Shown here: positions 22,788 through 29,102 of the stretch, piece after piece | Position numbering within the stretch: the first letter of the stretch is position 1 | How the letters are laid out: each line of letters opens with the position of its first letter | NCBI GenBank assembly: GCA_964355085.1 | Contig: CAYHBW010000004.1 | Span: 1 to 47,337 of the forward strand | Direction: 5' to 3' | DNA: 47,337 bases | Origin: REEB48 sp964355085 | GTDB lineage: Bacteria; Patescibacteriota; Minisyncoccia; UBA6257; 02-FULL-45-10c | The notes under the pieces: generated by a model | Seen by the model: the letters and a program-made list of their open reading frames with translations, nothing else | Databases searched by the model: none | What the model was told of the DNA's origin: nothing | Program-made: the position numbers and the translations under genes

Positions 22788-23414
22788 ATGGATGATATGA
22801 AAATAATTTATGTCGCCGGACTACATGGTAATGAGCGGGCTCCGGTTGAAGCGCTTCGAGAAGGTGGAGTTGATTTCATATTGGGAAATCCTTTGGCGTT
22901 TGAAAAAAATGCCAGATATACAGAATGCGATCTCAATGCTTCTTTCAGATTGGCGGGTAAAAAATATGAAGAGGTGAGGGCGGCGGAGATTCTGGATGAC
23001 ATCCCCGAAGATAATTTTGTTGTTGATTTTCATACTACGACCTCCGGGTCGACGCCTTTTGCGATTATTACAGATAAGGGCATGATTCCTCTTGCTGAAA
23101 GAGCCGGGCTTGGCATAGTAGTTCTGATGACTCATAACATTAAAGACGGACATGCGCTTATAAATCTTCGGAATGGAATATCAGTTGAAGCCGGTCAACA
23201 CGGCACCAAGGAAAGTAAGGAGATGACTTTGCGGGTGGTTGAAAATATAAAATCCGGAGAAAAATTTCCTGTAAAAATATACGAAGTGTACGATCGTATA
23301 ACCGAACCTGGAGAGTATATAAATTTTGAGATGCATCCGGGCGGATTCATACCGGTTCTTTCCGGAGAAAATGCTTATGATTTCTATGGACTCAAAGCGC
23401 GGGAAATGAAATAA
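22788..23414 (+). CDS. succinylglutamate desuccinylase/aspartoacylase-like zinc hydrolase
   Basis: A 208-residue M14-like zinc amidohydrolase. Near the N-terminus VAGLHGNERAPV carries the family HxxE zinc ligands (H13, E16). DLNASFR and the DFHTTTSGSTPF motif follow, with the third zinc His; VEAGQHG resembles the catalytic Glu region. The protein is shorter than AstE or aspartoacylase (about 310), lacking much of the C-terminal barrel. It is likely to cleave an N-acyl amino acid or related amide; the substrate is unknown. Probably leaderless; followed after 7 bases by a TipAS-domain gene. Confidence 0.8.
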   Translation: MDDMKIIYVAGLHGNERAPVEALREGGVDFILGNPLAFEKNARYTECDLNASFRLAGKKYEEVRAAEILDDIPEDNFVVDFHTTTSGSTPFAIITDKGMIPLAERAGLGIVVLMTHNIKDGHALINLRNGISVEAGQHGTKESKEMTLRVVENIKSGEKFPVKIYEVYDRITEPGEYINFEMHPGGFIPVLSGENAYDFYGLKAREMK

Positions 23415-23421
23415 TTCATAT

Positions 23422-23805
23422 ATGAACACGACTGATCAATATCAAAAAGAAGCCGAGACGAGATGGGGAAATACCGAGGCCTACCGGCAATCAACGGAAC
23501 GGGTCAAAAAAATGACCAAGGAAGATTTTGCACGCATCGGGAAAGAAGGGGACGATCTTATGCGCGAGATTGCATCAAGTATGGATAAAGGCGCGGAAAG
23601 TCCGGAAATTCAAAAGCTAATCGGCCGGCATTACGATAATCTTCGGAATTTTTATGATCCGAATCTTGAAATGTATCGCGGTCTTGCGGATATGTATGTC
23701 GCCGACAACCGCTTCACCGCTTATTTTGAAAAGTATCGAAAAGGACTTGCGGAATTCATGCGCGATGCGATGCATGTTTATTGCGACAATGGAGGATTCA
23801 AATAA
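23422..23805 (+). CDS. TipAS-like antibiotic-recognition domain protein
   Basis: A 127-residue protein consisting only of a TipAS-type helical domain, the effector-binding part of MerR-family regulators such as TipA, SkgA and Mta. Signature segments: TRWGNTEAYRQSTERVKKM, then HYDNLRNFYDP, and YVADNRFTAYFEKYRKGLAEF. No N-terminal winged-helix DNA-binding domain is present, so it resembles the stand-alone short TipAS form, which can bind or sequester peptide antibiotics. It is closely downstream of the aspartoacylase-like gene. A terminator follows immediately. Confidence 0.85.
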   Translation: MNTTDQYQKEAETRWGNTEAYRQSTERVKKMTKEDFARIGKEGDDLMREIASSMDKGAESPEIQKLIGRHYDNLRNFYDPNLEMYRGLADMYVADNRFTAYFEKYRKGLAEFMRDAMHVYCDNGGFK

Positions 23806-23808
23806 AAA

Positions 23809-23834
23809 CTCCCCCTTGCGGGGAGCTTTTATTT
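23809..23834 (+). terminator. rho-independent terminator
   Basis: Stem CTCCCC/GGGGAG then CTTTTATTT; it lies just beyond the 3' end of the convergent tmRNA gene. Confidence 0.8.
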
Positions 23835-23841
23835 AATCTAG

Positions 23842-24215
23842 TGGAGATGGTGGGAGTTGAACCCACATCCGAAAATGTATCTGCCTCAAATCTACGCGCG
23901 TAGCTTGGTCTTGGTTTGTGAAAATGAGCTATAGATCAAGCAAAACGCATCATTTCCATTGTCAGTGAATTTCTCCGCAGTTAGTAGACTTCTGCTACGG
24001 AAGAGTCTGATTAATTACACCGAAGTTCGGCCTACCAGACATGAGCCGTTCGATGGTCCCGCGGCATATAGCGGCGGAACAAGCCAGTTATGCGAAAGCA
24101 AAATCTGGCATTCTGTTGGATAAGTTTGCACTTATTCAGTTTCCCAGTTTAACAAGTTATGGAAGCTTGGCGCGCATTGAAACAGAAAAAATTCCCGTCA
24201 AAGCCCGGCATCCCC
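23842..24215 (-). ncRNA. ssrA: transfer-messenger RNA
   Basis: tmRNA rescues stalled ribosomes. On the minus strand the 5' end GGGGATGCCGGGCTTTGACG pairs with the 3' end CATCTCC plus discriminator A; the T-arm is GTGGGTTCAACTCCCAC. The tag reading frame (24088-24129) begins with resume codon GCA and encodes ANLSNRMPDFAFA followed by TAA. No CCA is encoded. smpB is directly upstream on the same strand. Length about 374 nt. Confidence 0.95.
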
Positions 24216-24221
24216 TTGGTT

Positions 24222-24262
24222 TAGAATCTAGAATTCAGTATCTAGTATCTAAAATATGAAAT
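24222..24262. repeat. AT-rich TAGAATCTAG-type intergenic repeat
   Basis: Repeated words TAGAATCTAGAATTC and AGTATCTAGTATCT between ssrA and smpB. The same words occur inside uvrC at 39737-39821. Confidence 0.55.
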
Positions 24263-24706
24263 TTAATATTTCAATGTTCTGCGAACTTCCCTATCGGTTT
24301 CGCGGCGCTTGATTGTTTCGCGCTTATCCCGCGCTTTCTTGTGGCGGGCGAGTCCGATAGCAAGTTTCATTCTTCGGCCCTTATCATATATCGATAGAGG
24401 CACGATGGTCAATCCTCCTTCTTTGGCTTTGTTCAATAGGTAATTTATCTCCTTTTTATTGAGAAGAAGCCGGCGCGTGCGATCGGGTTTGTATCCGGGG
24501 TCAGTATTATTCGGCTGGTATGGAGGAATCTGGGCATTGAGAAGCTGGGCGCCGTCCGGCTTCACCAATACGAAAGATCCGGTCAGCTGCGCCCCGCCTT
24601 TGCGGACGGATTTTACCTCCTGGCCGGTCAAAGAAATTCCGGCCTCGAAGGTTTCCAATATTTCATAATCAAATCTCGCTTTGCGATTTTCCGACAGTTG
24701 TTTCAT
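24263..24706 (-). CDS. smpB: SsrA-binding protein SmpB
   Basis: SmpB binds the tRNA-like domain of tmRNA and delivers it to stalled ribosomes. The 147-residue protein has the full family pattern: ENRKARFDYEILETFEAGI and GQEVKSVRKG near the N-terminus, the PPYQPNN loop, KKEINYLL in the middle, and the basic C-terminal tail (RHKKARDKRETIKRRETDRE) that enters the mRNA channel. It lies immediately upstream of ssrA on the same strand, so the two partners are probably co-transcribed. Confidence 0.97.
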   Translation of the reverse strand: MKQLSENRKARFDYEILETFEAGISLTGQEVKSVRKGGAQLTGSFVLVKPDGAQLLNAQIPPYQPNNTDPGYKPDRTRRLLLNKKEINYLLNKAKEGGLTIVPLSIYDKGRRMKLAIGLARHKKARDKRETIKRRETDREVRRTLKY

Positions 24707-24727
24707 GTCTACATTATATAGGATATC

Positions 24728-24756
24728 TTGACGCTGACGAATTTTATCAATATATT
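24728..24756 (+). promoter_or_regulatory. sigma-70-like promoter of an ORFan cassette
   Basis: TTGACG (24728-24733), 17-base spacer, TATATT (24751-24756); GGAGGAG follows before ATG 24784. Confidence 0.7.
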
Positions 24757-24783
24757 ATTCGTAGTTCATCGGAGGAGCATAAT

Positions 24784-25275
24784 ATGGAAATCTGGCATAA
24801 AGGCAGTCTCGATGATCCCAGTGTTCTCGAGCAGGAGATCGCCCTGAAAGAATATCTTGGTGTTCTGATTCCGGTTTGTTCCGCGGAGACCAGTTCCGAC
24901 CCGGTTAATTGGACTCCGGAAAATCCGTTGCACGGGCATTGCGCCGTCGTGGCGGTTCTGGTGCAGGAAAATTTCGGCGGCGAAATACTGCGCGCTTCTC
25001 TTCTTGGCGTCAAAGGATATGAGCAGATGCAAAGCCATTATTGGAATCGATCGAAGAACGGATCCGAGGTCGATCTCACTGCCGGTCAATTCCGGGGTAA
25101 TGACCGCGATCTGGTGCCGGAAGGAAAAAATACAAAGAGGGACGGTCAAACCGGGGAAGAAGTTTTGATCACCAGAGAGAGTCTTCTGGCATATGAACCG
25201 ACCAGAAGGAGATACGAGCTCCTTAAGAAAAAGGTTAATGATGAATGGAGTCGGGTATATGAAGGACGCGATTGA
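24784..25275 (+). CDS. YunG-like protein, possible papain-fold enzyme
   Basis: A 163-residue soluble protein resembling B. subtilis YunG-like hypothetical proteins. Conserved-looking blocks: NPLHGHCAVVAVLVQENFGG with C53, then SHYWNR with H85, and EVDLTAGQF with D97. The Cys-His-Asp order and spacing fit a compact papain/transglutaminase-like fold, which is an inference. ATG 24784 has the Shine-Dalgarno GGAGGAG (24771-24777). Monocistronic with its own promoter and terminator. Confidence 0.7.
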   Translation: MEIWHKGSLDDPSVLEQEIALKEYLGVLIPVCSAETSSDPVNWTPENPLHGHCAVVAVLVQENFGGEILRASLLGVKGYEQMQSHYWNRSKNGSEVDLTAGQFRGNDRDLVPEGKNTKRDGQTGEEVLITRESLLAYEPTRRRYELLKKKVNDEWSRVYEGRD

Positions 25276-25298
25276 AGGGGCATGCGCCCCTTTTTTAT
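25276..25298 (+). terminator. rho-independent terminator
   Basis: GGGGC-atgc-GCCCC followed by TTTTTT. Confidence 0.85.
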
Positions 25299-25350
25299 TT
25301 CATTGCTGTGTTTATTCGGTCAACTGATGCGGATAAGTCTGGTCATGTAT

Positions 25351-25377
25351 AAAATAAAAAGCCGCTCAATGAGCGGC
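25351..25377 (-). terminator. rho-independent terminator
   Basis: Minus-strand stem GCCGCTC-att-GAGCGGC followed by TTTTTATTTT; the stop codon of the lipoprotein lies in the hairpin. Confidence 0.85.
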
Positions 25378-25650
25378 AGAACTGATAATCCTTATCCAAT
25401 ATGCATCGTATATTTCCACAACTACGGATTGTTTAGGCGACCATTTCATACATTCACCGCGGCCCATAGTTCCGGTATTTTTGAACCCGTAATTATCCGT
25501 GATGACCTCTATTCTGCAGTTTCCATCTCCTACTCTGCGCAGGACAGTTCCTGTATCTTTATAGATTTTATCCGGATCAAGCTTTGGAAGAGTTTTACAG
25601 GCAGATAAGCTGATTACGAAGGTAAGGAGCAGGGTTGTCTGAATATTCAT
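25366..25650 (-). CDS. small lipoprotein
   Basis: A 94-residue exported lipoprotein with lipobox SLSAC (Cys at residue 18). The mature region has three further Cys-containing or Gly-rich hairpins (GDGNCRIEVITDNYGF, GRGECMKWSPKQ) and looks like a small SH3-like beta domain. No family is recognised. A TTGACT occurs about 55 bases upstream on the minus strand with a weak -10. Monocistronic. Confidence 0.75.
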   Translation of the reverse strand: MNIQTTLLLTFVISLSACKTLPKLDPDKIYKDTGTVLRRVGDGNCRIEVITDNYGFKNTGTMGRGECMKWSPKQSVVVEIYDAYWIRIISSAAH

Positions 25651-25713
25651 TATTATTCCAAATCTTTAGCGCTGCTTATAAGTTACACCATTATTTAATT
25701 TTAAGTCAATTAG

Positions 25714-25722
25714 TGATAAAAT
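25714..25722 (+). promoter_or_regulatory. extended -10 promoter of argS, leaderless
   Basis: TGATAAAAT ends 7 bases before ATG 25730; no Shine-Dalgarno. Confidence 0.55.
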
Positions 25723-25729
25723 CTTATTA

Positions 25730-27529
25730 ATGATCGCGGACATAAAAAAACTCATAAAACAGACCGCTTCGGCGGAAATAGACATTGAAGTCAGCGCTTC
25801 GGACAAGCCGGAGTTCGGTCATTATTCCACTAATGCGGCTTTTAAATTGGCGCCGATAGTCAGGAAATCTCCTCTTGAAATCGCTAAGGACTTAAGTCAA
25901 AAATTGGGCGAAGAAAAGATTTTTTCAAAAGTCGAAGCAGTTGCGCCCGGATTCATCAATTTTTGGATTTCATCGGCGGCTTTGCAAGGGAGTGTTGCAG
26001 AAATTTTAAAAGAAAATAAAAATTTCGGAAAGTTGAGCGGAGCGAAATCCGCCTCTGGCGGATTAAAAGTTAACCTAGAGTTCGTTTCCGCTAATCCGAC
26101 CGGGCCATTGACCATGGCTAACGGCCGAGGGGGATTTTACGGAACTGCGCTTGCGAATGTTCTGGAAAAAACCGGTCATAAAGTTACACGGGAATATTAC
26201 GTGAATGACGCCGGGAATCAGGTCCGGAAGTTGGCATTAAGTATATTGGCAGAAAAAGGATTCGTGCCTAAGTTTTCCGAGCATTATCAGGGTGGTTATA
26301 TTAAAGAATGGGCAATGTTAGTTAAATTATCAAAAGAATTAGAAAAAAAATTAAAGTTAAATTATAAATTAGGTAAGTCAGAATTTGAAAAAGGAGAAAA
26401 ATATCAAGATGAAAATGCAGAAATTGCACGTTTCTATAATTCGATAGTTAAGCCAATTTATAGAAATCATCTCAAGGATCTCGAATCTATCGGTAAAAAA
26501 ACTACACTGATTGCATTAAAAAGTATAAAAAAATCTCTTCAAAAAGCGGGGATCAGGCATGACAATTGGTTTTCCGAGGATGCGAATCTTCATAAAAAAG
26601 GAGAGCTAAAGAAAGCTTTAGAATTTTTAAAAAATCGAAAAGTAGTTGAAGAAAAAGACGGAGCAACGTGGCTAAAACACCATGAGGCGAAGCCTCAGGA
26701 GTTCGCCCGACCGAATTTACACGGCAAATTCAGTTTAGGGTTGGGCGAAGGGGTTCTTATAAAGTCTGACGGCTTGCCTACTTATTTTCTGGCCGATCTT
26801 GCTTATCACTACAACAAGCTGATAAAGCGGAAATTCGATCTCGCCATCGATATCTGGGGCGCGGATCATCATGGCTATGCGCAAAGGATGAAAAAAGGCG
26901 TGGAAGCGCTCGGATTGAATTCGGAAAGATTGAAAATTCTTATCACGCAGCTGGTCCGGTTGGTCAGCGGCGGGAAAGAAGTCCGCATGTCCAAGCGGAA
27001 AGGGGAATTCATCACCATGGACGATCTTTTGGAAGAAGTCGGGGCGGATGCGGCCAAGTTTTTCTTTTTGATGCATTCATTGGATACGCATATGGATTTT
27101 GATATGGATCTGGCGAAAGAGAAATCCAATAAGAATCCAGTATTCTATGCGCAATATGCGCTCGTAAGATGCAGTAACATCTTACGGAAGTCTAAAGCCC
27201 CGACCAAAGTCGGGGAGCCGACTCTGGTCGGCTTTAAAAATTTAAAATTAGAGTTTTTGACTTCCGAGTCGGAGGTCAGATTGATGCTAGAATTGATGAA
27301 ATTCCCTGATCTGATTACGCAGACAGCGGAAGATTATCAGGTCCATCATCTGACAAAATATGCCGGCGATGTCGCCCGGGCTTTGCACAATTTTTATGAA
27401 AAAGAGAGGGTTGTCGGGCTGGAAGATAAAAAACTTGAGCGGGCCCGATTGGCGCTGGTTTCCGCGACAAAGATTGTTTTGGAAAATCTGTTCGATATTT
27501 TAGGAATCTCAAAACCAAAGAAAATGTAA
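25730..27529 (+). CDS. argS: arginyl-tRNA synthetase with altered HIGH motif
   Basis: ArgRS charges tRNA-Arg. The 599-residue protein shows the N-terminal Add-1 domain, SANPTGPLTMANGRGG at about residues 120-137, EYYVNDAGNQ, the VRMSKRKGEF KMSK-type loop, and the AQYALVRCSNILRK anticodon-domain helix. At the class I signature, family ANPTGPLHxGH reads ANPTGPLTMAN: both catalytic His positions are T128 and N131. I recall similar replacements in other Patescibacteria ArgRS, so this may be clade-wide. The gene contains three palindromic DNA insertions in-frame (26046-26064, 26683-26697, 27163-27235). It probably has a leaderless mRNA. Confidence 0.94.
   Translation: MIADIKKLIKQTASAEIDIEVSASDKPEFGHYSTNAAFKLAPIVRKSPLEIAKDLSQKLGEEKIFSKVEAVAPGFINFWISSAALQGSVAEILKENKNFGKLSGAKSASGGLKVNLEFVSANPTGPLTMANGRGGFYGTALANVLEKTGHKVTREYYVNDAGNQVRKLALSILAEKGFVPKFSEHYQGGYIKEWAMLVKLSKELEKKLKLNYKLGKSEFEKGEKYQDENAEIARFYNSIVKPIYRNHLKDLESIGKKTTLIALKSIKKSLQKAGIRHDNWFSEDANLHKKGELKKALEFLKNRKVVEEKDGATWLKHHEAKPQEFARPNLHGKFSLGLGEGVLIKSDGLPTYFLADLAYHYNKLIKRKFDLAIDIWGADHHGYAQRMKKGVEALGLNSERLKILITQLVRLVSGGKEVRMSKRKGEFITMDDLLEEVGADAAKFFFLMHSLDTHMDFDMDLAKEKSNKNPVFYAQYALVRCSNILRKSKAPTKVGEPTLVGFKNLKLEFLTSESEVRLMLELMKFPDLITQTAEDYQVHHLTKYAGDVARALHNFYEKERVVGLEDKKLERARLALVSATKIVLENLFDILGISKPKKM
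26046..26064. repeat. palindrome inside argS (TCCGCC/GGCGGA type)
   Basis: AATCCGCCTCTGGCGGATT, an 8-bp stem, read in-frame as part of KSASGGLK. Same type as 6662-6677 and 29897-29923. Confidence 0.7.
26683..26697. repeat. palindrome inside argS (TGAGGC type)
   Basis: TGAGGCGAAGCCTCA, a 6-bp stem with gaa loop, read in-frame as HEAKPQ. Confidence 0.6.
27163..27235. repeat. three consecutive hairpins inside argS
   Basis: CGTAAGATG/CATCTTACG (27163-27186), then CCCCGAC/GTCGGGG (27198-27215), then AGCCGAC/GTCGGCT (27216-27233). The last two form a 42-base unit (27194-27235) that also occurs in ileS at 31744-31785. Confidence 0.8.
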
Positions 27530-27622
27530 GATTCTTATCTTGTCAGAATTTTACCCGATTACGACGGGTATTGCTTTACTTTTTATCTTCTATTTGTTTT
27601 AATCATTAGCGGTTCTTAGAAT

Positions 27623-28009
27623 ATGAATATAGGTAATGACATGGCCGACACGGTTCGCGGAGTTACGGCGGAAATTGAGAATTCCCTTATTTCAACGCAG
27701 GGCACTTCACAGCAGGAGACGCAGAGACGCTTAAGCGAAGCTGTTTCCGTCCTTCTGGGGTTTTGGTCTCACAGGAGAACTGTTTCCTGGATGCTTAAAA
27801 AGAATTCCGCATTGCGAAACGAAGCCCCGATAGACCTTGTCGCTTCTGCGTATGCCGCGAAAGATCTTATGAGTGCAATCAGGGCGATAAAACAAAAGCA
27901 TCTTGCGAGAAAAAATAGACTCGCAAGATTACGGCGCTTGCTTCGGACTCCGTCTGTCCTGGAGTATGGGGATTCGTGCGGCGTCGGTATTCCGGTCGAA
28001 CTGTTGTAA
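27623..28009 (+). CDS. hypothetical basic protein
   Basis: A 128-residue, mostly helical soluble protein, unrecognised. Residues 85-113 are highly basic (KQKHLARKNRLARLRRLLR), so nucleic-acid or ribosome binding is possible but unproven. No Shine-Dalgarno or clear promoter is seen; a hairpin TACCCG/CGGGTA lies at 27552-27570 in the gap after argS. The gene ends at a strong terminator. Confidence 0.6.
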   Translation: MNIGNDMADTVRGVTAEIENSLISTQGTSQQETQRRLSEAVSVLLGFWSHRRTVSWMLKKNSALRNEAPIDLVASAYAAKDLMSAIRAIKQKHLARKNRLARLRRLLRTPSVLEYGDSCGVGIPVELL

Positions 28010-28031
28010 CCGCCTGATGGCGGTTTTTTAA
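28008..28031 (+). terminator. rho-independent terminator
   Basis: AACCGCC-tgat-GGCGGTT followed by TTTT. Confidence 0.85.
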
Positions 28032-28040
28032 TTTTCAGAT

Positions 28041-28069
28041 TTGAAAAAATAAAAATATCAGTGTATTCT
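28041..28069 (+). promoter_or_regulatory. sigma-70-like promoter
   Basis: TTGAAA (28041-28046), 17-base spacer, TATTCT (28064-28069), upstream of the membrane-protein gene. Confidence 0.65.
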
Positions 28070-28099
28070 TTTTGAAGAACTTATCAGCGCGGAGACTCA

Positions 28100-28519
28100 T
28101 TGGGGGATTTGAAAAAGATTTCCGTCGGATTGATTTTCACATACGTCGCCTACCTTCTGATCTGCCACTCTTCTTTTTATGCCGTCTGTGAAATATTGTA
28201 TGTCGATAAGGCATTTCATATCGCCGGCGGATATCTCATCGCCGCGCTTGCATATCGTCTTTCCGGATCAAGTAATCCATTGATATTATTCAGCGCCGTT
28301 ATTGCAATGGGCGTCGCTTGGGAATTTTTGGAGGTTTTCTTTCTGAATCCTTGGACTTTCCCCGCTCTTTCCGAAATCGGGCGGGCATTCGTCTCTTACG
28401 GGGATATCGCAGCGGATGTAGCCGGTTTTTTTCTGTATATGATATCGGGTAGAGAAAAGATTAATCATGCGCCTGCTTATATTCCCGGCGCACCTGATGA
28501 CCGCAATCGCCTTATTTAA
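28100..28519 (+). CDS. VanZ/DUF2238-like membrane protein
   Basis: A 139-residue protein with about four transmembrane helices. Charged residues buried in helices (VDKAFHIAGGYLIAALAY, GVAWEFLEVFF, YGDIAADVAGFFLY) fit the D-x-x-x-H...W-E-x-x-E...D-x-x-x-D pattern of VanZ/DUF2238-type proteins. Function unknown, possibly in envelope metabolism. The start is TTG 28100; GGAG (28091-28094) is 5 bases upstream and no ATG fits. The stop lies inside the terminator stem. Confidence 0.75.
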   Translation: MGDLKKISVGLIFTYVAYLLICHSSFYAVCEILYVDKAFHIAGGYLIAALAYRLSGSSNPLILFSAVIAMGVAWEFLEVFFLNPWTFPALSEIGRAFVSYGDIAADVAGFFLYMISGREKINHAPAYIPGAPDDRNRLI

Positions 28520-28531
28520 GGCGATTTTTGT
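28505..28531 (+). terminator. rho-independent terminator
   Basis: A 10-bp stem AATCGCCTTA/TAAGGCGATT followed by TTT. Confidence 0.85.
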
Positions 28532-28544
28532 TTATTTTTCACTC

Positions 28545-28574
28545 TTGCATTGTCGTATCTTGGGGTGATATATT
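28545..28574 (+). promoter_or_regulatory. sigma-70-like promoter
   Basis: TTGCAT (28545-28550), 18-base spacer, TATATT (28569-28574). Confidence 0.5.
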
Positions 28575-28610
28575 CTCTGTAGTCATTTGCTAAATCAATT
28601 CGAGGTTGCC

Positions 28611-28907
28611 ATGTTGCTGATTCCACGTGATACGGCGCGTAGAGATCATTATGTGAAACACAAAGTGCGTTTTTCAAGATTACAGATTTACATAGCCCAT
28701 AGATTGGCGAGAAGCGGTTTAAGGGAGATATTGAAGGAACGAAAACCAAAAGGGATCGCCGCTCTTTGTAAGGAAATCAGGCTATTATCGCATTATATTC
28801 ATTTATTGAAAAAATCCGAAGGATATTACAAATATCTACGCTCAATACACAAGCATTCCGATTACGAAAGACATTTGAAGGAAAGAACTAATCGCCGCTC
28901 CCGATGA
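28611..28907 (+). CDS. small basic hypothetical protein
   Basis: A 98-residue strongly basic protein (many Arg, Lys, His), predicted helical, no membrane segment. ATG 28611 has GAGG 5 bases upstream. It may bind nucleic acid; no family is recognised. It is a monocistronic cassette with a private promoter and terminator. Confidence 0.6.
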   Translation: MLLIPRDTARRDHYVKHKVRFSRLQIYIAHRLARSGLREILKERKPKGIAALCKEIRLLSHYIHLLKKSEGYYKYLRSIHKHSDYERHLKERTNRRSR

Positions 28908-28918
28908 GCGGTTTTTTG
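28895..28918 (+). terminator. rho-independent terminator
   Basis: CCGCTC-ccgat-GAGCGG followed by TTTTTTG, immediately upstream of the ileS -35. Confidence 0.85.
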
Positions 28919-28919
28919 T

Positions 28920-28948
28920 TTGAAAATGAACGATTTTTCGCTTAATAT
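28920..28948 (+). promoter_or_regulatory. ileS promoter
   Basis: TTGAAA (28920-28925), 17-base spacer, TAATAT (28943-28948). Predicted start near 28955, two bases before the first helix of the structured leader. Confidence 0.75.
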
Positions 28949-28956
28949 ATAAGAAT

Positions 28957-29102
28957 ATGCCAGGTAGTAGATCTGCGGCTAGAATCTCATTTATCCGCGT
29001 TTACTATATGGAATTTAAGTAAAATAGTAATTGTAATTATAAATAGATAATCAATAAATTGAGATTCTGCGGATAAACACCGCAGGCTCACTACATGGTA
29101 TG
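28957..29102 (+). promoter_or_regulatory. structured RNA leader of ileS (copy shared with rpmI)
   Basis: Helix a ATGCCAGGTAG (28957-28967) with CTACATGGTAT (29091-29101), which includes the first two bases of the ileS ATG. The b elements CTGCGG (28973-28978) and CCGCAG (29080-29085) are complementary. Helix c AGAATCTCA/TGAGATTCT (28981-28989 with 29060-29068). Helix d TTTATCCGC/GCGGATAAA (28990-28998 with 29069-29077). The local hairpin CTGCGG-ATAAACA-CCGCAG is an alternative. c and d are permuted (c d ... c' d'), so they cannot both form completely; they are alternatives or a partial pseudoknot. No Shine-Dalgarno is seen. The 61 bases between d and c' are AT-rich and unlike the rpmI copy. 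Confidence 0.78.

Noticed and set aside
28981..29077. Full H-type pseudoknot with helices c and d both complete
   Set aside because: c' and d' are adjacent with no linker while c and d are also adjacent, so two full 9-bp helices cannot coexist sterically; alternatives or partial pairing are more likely.
28957..29099. T-box riboswitch before ileS
   Set aside because: No TGGNACCGCG T-box, no antiterminator/terminator pair and no specifier-loop layout; the same element also precedes rpmI.
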